From assembly GCF_010614725.1 (NCBI RefSeq), contig NZ_JAAEHL010000003.1, forward strand, positions 248,001 to 312,000: a DNA stretch of 64,000 nt, given 5' to 3'. The stretch is from Flavobacterium ajazii. GTDB lineage: Bacteria > Bacteroidota > Bacteroidia > Flavobacteriales > Flavobacteriaceae. A model generated the notes under the pieces. That model made no database searches. It saw only the letters and a program-made list of their open reading frames with translations, and was not told where the DNA came from. Position 1 is the stretch's first letter, and each line of letters begins with the position of its first letter. The position numbers and the translations under genes are program-made. Below are positions 62,044-64,000 of this stretch, piece by piece.

Positions 62044-62087
62044 CAAATCTATACATTTCTGATTCTTTATTTACTTTTCCAAATCTA
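62044..62087 (-). promoter_or_regulatory. two TAGATTTG boxes upstream of the methyltransferase
   Basis: TAGATTTG occurs at 62051-62044 and 62087-62080 on the minus strand, 36 bp apart. Both match the TAnnTTTG consensus. The nearer ends 5 bp before the start codon. Tandem promoters or a repeated regulatory site are both possible. Confidence 0.4.
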
Positions 62088-62205
62088 AAGTATTAATATT
62101 TTTTGAACATACTTACATGCAATACTCAATGACCTTTCTATACAAGATTAAGTTATATACTTGCTAAAACAGGTTTGAAAAAACTGCGACAACAAACTAA
62201 AAAAC

Positions 62206-63282
62206 TCAATGCTCCCCATACCCAACATCATCCATCTTTCCACTAAATATACGGTACTGAATAATAAAATAAACAATCACCAAAAACAAAGCTATAAAAA
62301 ACCAGCTCAAGCCTGCATTTAAACCGTATTCTCCGGCAGCTGTATTGTAAATCGTTAATGACGGGTTCACTTTATTGGTTGAAGGCAAAACATTCGGAAA
62401 AATGGAAACCGCTGTTGAAGCAAATCCGCCCACTAAAAACAAAGTCGAAAACAGAAATCCGTAACCGTCTTTTTTAAAGGAACGAACTTTAAATAATCCT
62501 AAAATCCCAACAAAAGTCAATAACGGAAAAAACCACAAAATCGGATTTTCAACAAAATTGTGAAATGGTTTAGGCTCAATAAAATGCCAGACCTGCAGCG
62601 AAATAAAAACCAAAACCAGCAAAGCGATATTCAGCTTAAAAACCACATTTTTAAGCTGTGGATTCAGCGCTGAATTGGTTTTGTAAATAATCCAGTTGGC
62701 ACCGTGAATAGTTAAAGCAACAACACTCACCACTCCAAGAAAAAGTGTAAACCAGTCTATAATTCCTAATTCATTTGCCTGCGGGCTAAACGTAGGATTC
62801 CATAAAGGCAGGAAGAAATAATGTGCTTCCTGCGTAGAAACGCCATTCTGAACCATTCCGAGATTTACACCACGAACGATATTCCCTAAAGCAATTCCGA
62901 AGAAAAGCGCCAAAAGCAAACTCGCGATTCCGAAAGCTTTGTCCCAAATCGCTTCCCACATATGATTGTGTACCTGTCCACGCATTTCTAATCCGATAGC
63001 ACGGAAAATCAACAGCCATAAAATCATAATCAAAGGCAAATAAAATCCGCTGAAAGACGAAGCGTATAAAGTTGGAAAAGCAAAAAACAAAACACCTCCG
63101 GCGGCAATCAGCCAGACTTCATTCGCATCCCAAAAAGGACCTATCGAATTGGTAATAACTTTTTTGTCTCTTTCTGTTTTCGCAAAAAACAAATGAATAA
63201 TTCCTGCTCCAAAATCGTAACCGTCCAATACCAGATAAACAGCCAGAATTCCCATTAAAACTACATACCAAAAAAATTCCAT
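62206..63282 (-). CDS. cydB: cytochrome bd ubiquinol oxidase subunit II
   Basis: A 358-residue membrane protein with about nine helices. The N-terminus matches CydB: MEFFWYVVLMGILAVYLVLDGYDFGAGIIHLF, then FWDANEVWLIAAGGVLFFAFPTLYA and FRAIGLEMRGQ. It forms the bd quinol oxidase with CydA, reducing oxygen with high affinity. It starts 2 bp after the cydA stop codon, so the two are co-translated. No small CydX-like ORF is evident directly after it. Confidence 0.95.
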   Translation of the reverse strand: MEFFWYVVLMGILAVYLVLDGYDFGAGIIHLFFAKTERDKKVITNSIGPFWDANEVWLIAAGGVLFFAFPTLYASSFSGFYLPLIMILWLLIFRAIGLEMRGQVHNHMWEAIWDKAFGIASLLLALFFGIALGNIVRGVNLGMVQNGVSTQEAHYFFLPLWNPTFSPQANELGIIDWFTLFLGVVSVVALTIHGANWIIYKTNSALNPQLKNVVFKLNIALLVLVFISLQVWHFIEPKPFHNFVENPILWFFPLLTFVGILGLFKVRSFKKDGYGFLFSTLFLVGGFASTAVSIFPNVLPSTNKVNPSLTIYNTAAGEYGLNAGLSWFFIALFLVIVYFIIQYRIFSGKMDDVGYGEH

Positions 63283-63284
63283 AC

Positions 63285-64000
63285 TTATATTTTTTCTGTT
63301 GAAAGTTCCACATGATGCGGTCCTTTATTGATAATTTTTCCAACCAAAAGCAAAAACAGCATTCCGAGCAAAAGGTATAAACCTATAAAACCTAATAAGG
63401 TAAATAAGGTATTACCCGAAGAAACCGTTGGCGAAGCACCAGAAGCCGTTCGCATTAAATTGTACACCAGCCATGGCTGTCTTCCTAGTTCTGCGGTGTA
63501 CCAGCCAGTTGTATTGGCGATATACGGAAACGGCATCATAAACATCAGCGACCATAAAAGCCATTTGGTTTCAAACAATTTCCCTCTGATTAACTGAAAA
63601 AGAGAAATAACCATCAAACCGATAAATACGGTTCCGAGTCCTACCATAATATGATACGCATAATACAATCCTGAGATATTGGTCGGATGCAGGTCTTCTT
63701 CAAACTGATCCAAGCCCTGGATTTCCTGATTCCAGTTTCCATACGTCAGGAAACTTAAAATATTAGGAACTGCAATTTTATTATCCAGCTTTTTATCTTT
63801 TACATCGGGCTGTCCTATCAAAACAATTTCAGAACCTTTTTCTTCTGTGTGAAAAATTCCTTCCATAGCCGCAAAAGTAACAGGCTGGTATTTTACTACA
63901 TTTTTAGCCAGTAAATCTCCCGTTGGAACTGCGACAAAAAGACTCGAAATCAATCCGAAAATCACACCTGTTTTTAAAAACAGTTTACCAAAAGAAACAT
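63285..64000 (-). CDS. cydA: cytochrome bd ubiquinol oxidase subunit I, 5' end beyond the window
   Basis: The frame stays open to the window edge, so the GTG at 63965 is not the true start. The 238 visible codons cover the C-terminal half of CydA. They contain KTGVIFGLISSL, PTGDLLAKNVVKYQPVTFAAMEG, the GLYYAYHIMVGLGTVF helix (in CydA the Met here is the expected heme b558 ligand, from family knowledge), and ANTTGWYTAELGRQPWLVYNLMRTA. The N-terminal histidine ligand and most of the quinol loop lie outside. The adjacent cydB completes the oxidase. Confidence 0.93.
   Translation of the reverse strand, partial: VSFGKLFLKTGVIFGLISSLFVAVPTGDLLAKNVVKYQPVTFAAMEGIFHTEEKGSEIVLIGQPDVKDKKLDNKIAVPNILSFLTYGNWNQEIQGLDQFEEDLHPTNISGLYYAYHIMVGLGTVFIGLMVISLFQLIRGKLFETKWLLWSLMFMMPFPYIANTTGWYTAELGRQPWLVYNLMRTASGASPTVSSGNTLFTLLGFIGLYLLLGMLFLLLVGKIINKGPHHVELSTEKI

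Noticed and set aside
63285..63965. GTG at 63965 as the cydA start
   Set aside because: The frame continues upstream to the window edge with CydA-like sequence (VSFGKLFLKTG), so the gene is only cut by the window.
1..64000. rRNA, tRNA, CRISPR arrays, prophage or complete insertion sequences
   Set aside because: No transposase, phage gene, spaced repeat array or recognisable structural RNA gene was found by reading both strands.

Overview
The window reads as a chromosomal segment of a Flavobacterium-type Bacteroidetes. Evidence: AT-rich DNA, TAnnTTTG minus-7 promoter elements, few Shine-Dalgarno sites, and Bacteroidetes-typical families (DUF4251, DUF6377, LETM1-related protein, four-helix-bundle S23 protein, PL10/GH105/GH28/CE12 pectin enzymes, cytochrome bd). 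No rRNA, tRNA, CRISPR array, prophage or intact insertion sequence was seen. Assignments come from reading motifs and lengths; no database search was run.

Layout. 1-7.6 kb: tail of a WYL regulator, then a MarR regulator with a fatty acid beta-oxidation operon (multifunctional hydratase/dehydrogenase, thiolase, acyl-CoA dehydrogenase), interrupted by a four-helix-bundle gene framed by inverted repeats. 7.7-10.2 kb: four exported-protein genes on the minus strand. 10.4-16.7 kb: Cu/Zn superoxide dismutase, LETM1-related protein, carbonic anhydrase with a SulP transporter, and a divergent dps/oxyR pair. 16.8-39.7 kb: a large pectin/galacturonate locus. Secreted CE12, GH28, PL10, GH43, two GH105 and a second GH28 break the polymer; two MFS carriers import uronates; KduI/KduD, UxaC/UxaB/UxaA, KdgK and KDPG aldolase carry them to pyruvate and glyceraldehyde-3-phosphate. 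A divergent LacI-type regulator and a recurring operator, TGTAATCGATTRCA, placed directly after the minus-7 box of three transcription units, tie the locus into one regulon. No SusC/SusD pair is present. 39.7-42.6 kb: ArsR regulator with an Old Yellow Enzyme, then a tyrosyl-tRNA synthetase preceded by an unannotated 36-codon tyrosine-rich leader ORF and an intrinsic terminator, which looks like a transcription attenuator. 42.7-55.3 kb: a hypothetical protein, an acyltransferase, GH3 with a DUF6377 regulator, acyl-CoA oxidase-like protein, GNAT, GT2 synthase, GapN-like aldehyde dehydrogenase, rhodanese. 55.7-59.7 kb: Crp/Fnr regulator, TauE/SafE exporter, XRE regulator, small membrane proteins, intergenic repeats and a secreted protein. 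59.8-62.0 kb: a type II restriction-modification pair. 62.2-64 kb: cytochrome bd genes, cydA running off the end.

The observations most worth following are the Tyr-rich leader/attenuator in front of tyrS (41207-41394), the LacI operator architecture of the pectin regulon, the four-helix-bundle gene framed by inverted repeats that also occur without a gene in the neighbouring spacer, and a 30-bp palindrome in front of the MarR/beta-oxidation operon.
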